From the NCBI RefSeq assembly GCF_000372725.1, contig NW_005201287.1, positions 80,898-144,897 on the forward strand: a stretch of 64,000 nt of DNA, given 5' to 3'. The notes beneath the pieces were generated by a model. It did not search any database. It was given only the letters and a program-made list of their open reading frames with translations, and was not told the DNA's origin. Below are positions 62,916 through 64,000 of this stretch, piece by piece; positions within the stretch are counted from its first letter, which is position 1; each line of letters begins with the position of its first letter. Source of the stretch: Emiliania huxleyi CCMP1516. Lineage: Eukaryota > Haptophyta > Isochrysidales > Noelaerhabdaceae. The position numbers and the translations under genes are program-made.

Positions 62916-64000
62916 ATGGAAGGCGACCGCGGATCCGCGCCGTTCGTCCGCCGCTCCCGCTCCGCGACAGTGGACGCGCTCGACGTACTGGGCCGAACAC
63001 TGTCCTTCAACGACAGCTCGACGAGCTTGCACAGCCTTGCGGATGGCACACGCAGCAGCGGCGGGGCATCACGCTCGCCCAGCCTGCTCAGCTCCAGCAG
63101 CTTCGGCGGAGCATCACCCCTCCCGGCGCTTGTGAGCGCGGGCTCTCGCAACCCTTCCTTCCTGCGCCTGGAGCCAGCGTCGCCGCTGCGGGCGAGCAGC
63201 TCACTATACACGGGCGGCACGGCGGACTCCACCCCCAGCCTGCTCAGCCTCGACAGGCCCGCCGAACGCACTGTACTCGGCGTGAGGCTGTCAGACAGGC
63301 CGCTGCTGTCGGACGAGAGCAAGGCGCCCGAGGCGACAGCTCAATCTGCGTCGGACGCGCATGGATCGGACGTGGCCCCGCTGATGACGCCGGCCGTGGT
63401 CGCTGCTCTCTCTCTCGCGCAGATGGCGCACTTCTACTCGATGTGCTCCATCTTTGCGTACGCCGGCTTCCTCGCCGCCGACAGCGGATGGGTCGACTCG
63501 GAGGACAGCGCCGGGTACGTTGCCGGCCTCCTCGCCACGATGCTTCCGCTCGGCCGGCTCCCCACCTCGGTCCTGTGGGGGCAATACGCCGACCGCGCTG
63601 GACGGAGGCCGGCCCTGATCGGCTCCATGCTCGGAATCGCCTTTGGAAACTTGGTCTTTGGCTTCACTACCTCGCTCTGGGGCGCGCTGGCCGTGCGATT
63701 TGTCCTCCTCGGGGGCTGCAATGGTTGGAATAGCGTGCTCGGCCCTCTCTGCGCCGAGGTGGGTGGGCCTCGCTCCTCGCGGCTGCTTGGCTTTGTCTTT
63801 GGCGCTGGAGGCGTAATCAACCTGCTCGGGCCGGCCATCGGAGGCGCCACCTATGGGCTGCTAGCAGGCTACCCCGCTCTCCTGCCTTCGCTCATCGGCG
63901 CCGCGCTTGGCGCCGCCGCGGCCCTCGCGGCGTGGGCGCTCGTGCCGGAGACACTGCCGCCGCTGCCGCCCAAGGCCGACGGTGGGATCGGCGCCGGCGA
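62916..64000 (+). CDS. Major facilitator superfamily transporter, ZIFL/TetA-like, 3' end off the window
   Basis: The frame is open from ATG 62916 (MEGDRGSAPFVRRSRSATVD) to the end of the window, 361 codons. Residues 1-155 are a Ser/Leu-rich cytoplasmic leader with phospho-site-like repeats (SRSPSLLSSSSFGG). The first transmembrane helices follow: MTPAVVAALSLAQMAHFYSM, SAGYVAGLLATMLPLGRLPT, the MFS signature SVLWGQYADRAGRRPALIGS between helices 2 and 3, LWGALAVRFVLLGGCNGWNS and VINLLGPAIGGATYGLL. The GYVAGLL..LGR..TS.LWG pattern resembles the zinc-induced facilitator-like/drug-proton antiporter subfamily. No intron is seen in this part. The substrate is unknown. Confidence 0.85.
   Translation, partial: MEGDRGSAPFVRRSRSATVDALDVLGRTLSFNDSSTSLHSLADGTRSSGGASRSPSLLSSSSFGGASPLPALVSAGSRNPSFLRLEPASPLRASSSLYTGGTADSTPSLLSLDRPAERTVLGVRLSDRPLLSDESKAPEATAQSASDAHGSDVAPLMTPAVVAALSLAQMAHFYSMCSIFAYAGFLAADSGWVDSEDSAGYVAGLLATMLPLGRLPTSVLWGQYADRAGRRPALIGSMLGIAFGNLVFGFTTSLWGALAVRFVLLGGCNGWNSVLGPLCAEVGGPRSSRLLGFVFGAGGVINLLGPAIGGATYGLLAGYPALLPSLIGAALGAAAALAAWALVPETLPPLPPKADGGIGAG

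Overview
This window is nuclear DNA of a eukaryote, most probably a GC-rich unicellular alga. A haptophyte fits best by inference; a pelagophyte or another microalga with similar composition is not excluded. The signs are spliced genes on both strands, high GC with Ala/Gly/Pro-rich coding, a Ty1/copia retrotransposon relic, microsatellites and minisatellites, and typical algal families: ZIP transporter, ceramide synthase, aquaglyceroporin, Amt ammonium transporter, P4H-type 2OG oxygenases, an Sfi1-like W-repeat fragment and an ARP8 subunit of INO80. There are no operons, ribosome binding sites, CRISPR arrays or rRNA genes.

Layout. 0-7 kb: edge-truncated membrane protein (-), ZIP transporter (-), unknown 327-aa ORF (+), ANCHR/ZFYVE19-like protein (+). 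7-16 kb: tRNA-like repeat and a dispersed repeat, ceramide synthase (+), aquaglyceroporin (-), 2OG oxygenase-Sel1 fusion (-), second 2OG oxygenase (+). 15.8-18.3 kb: deleted copia element (-). 18.5-29.1 kb: importin-beta-like gene (+), RGG-rich protein (+), long ankyrin/helical-repeat locus (+). 29-37 kb: W-repeat fragment (-), intronless papain-like protease-kinase fusion overlapping a second ORF (+), fibronectin-III membrane protein (-), a hAT-like MITE with 8-bp target duplication. 38-40 kb: PH-protein kinase (+). 41-49.3 kb: hairpin and inverted-repeat elements, adenosine deaminase (-), a 2.1-kb inverted duplication with tRNA-like arms. 49.6-59.4 kb: ammonium transporter (+), DnaJ protein (-), ARP8 (+). 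59.8-64 kb: tandem pair of Pro-rich phytocyanin-like secreted proteins (-), 5' part of an MFS transporter (+).

The most interesting signal is in the introns. In at least eight genes, short introns (mostly about 50-140 nt) begin with an imperfect copy of the first 8-30 nt of the exon that follows. They usually use a GC donor supplied by that copy, and end in a CAG/TAG supplied by an inserted core. Several cores are built from 10-11-nt tandem units, and one unit type (GACAYGTCC-like) recurs in three unrelated genes (PH-kinase, ARP8, ankyrin locus). This looks like a family of introner-type insertions with a helical-turn repeat period. Two longer introns (341 and 435 nt) are minisatellite-expanded versions. 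Exon joins were solved by hand from reading frames and family alignments; those quoted to the base keep frame throughout.
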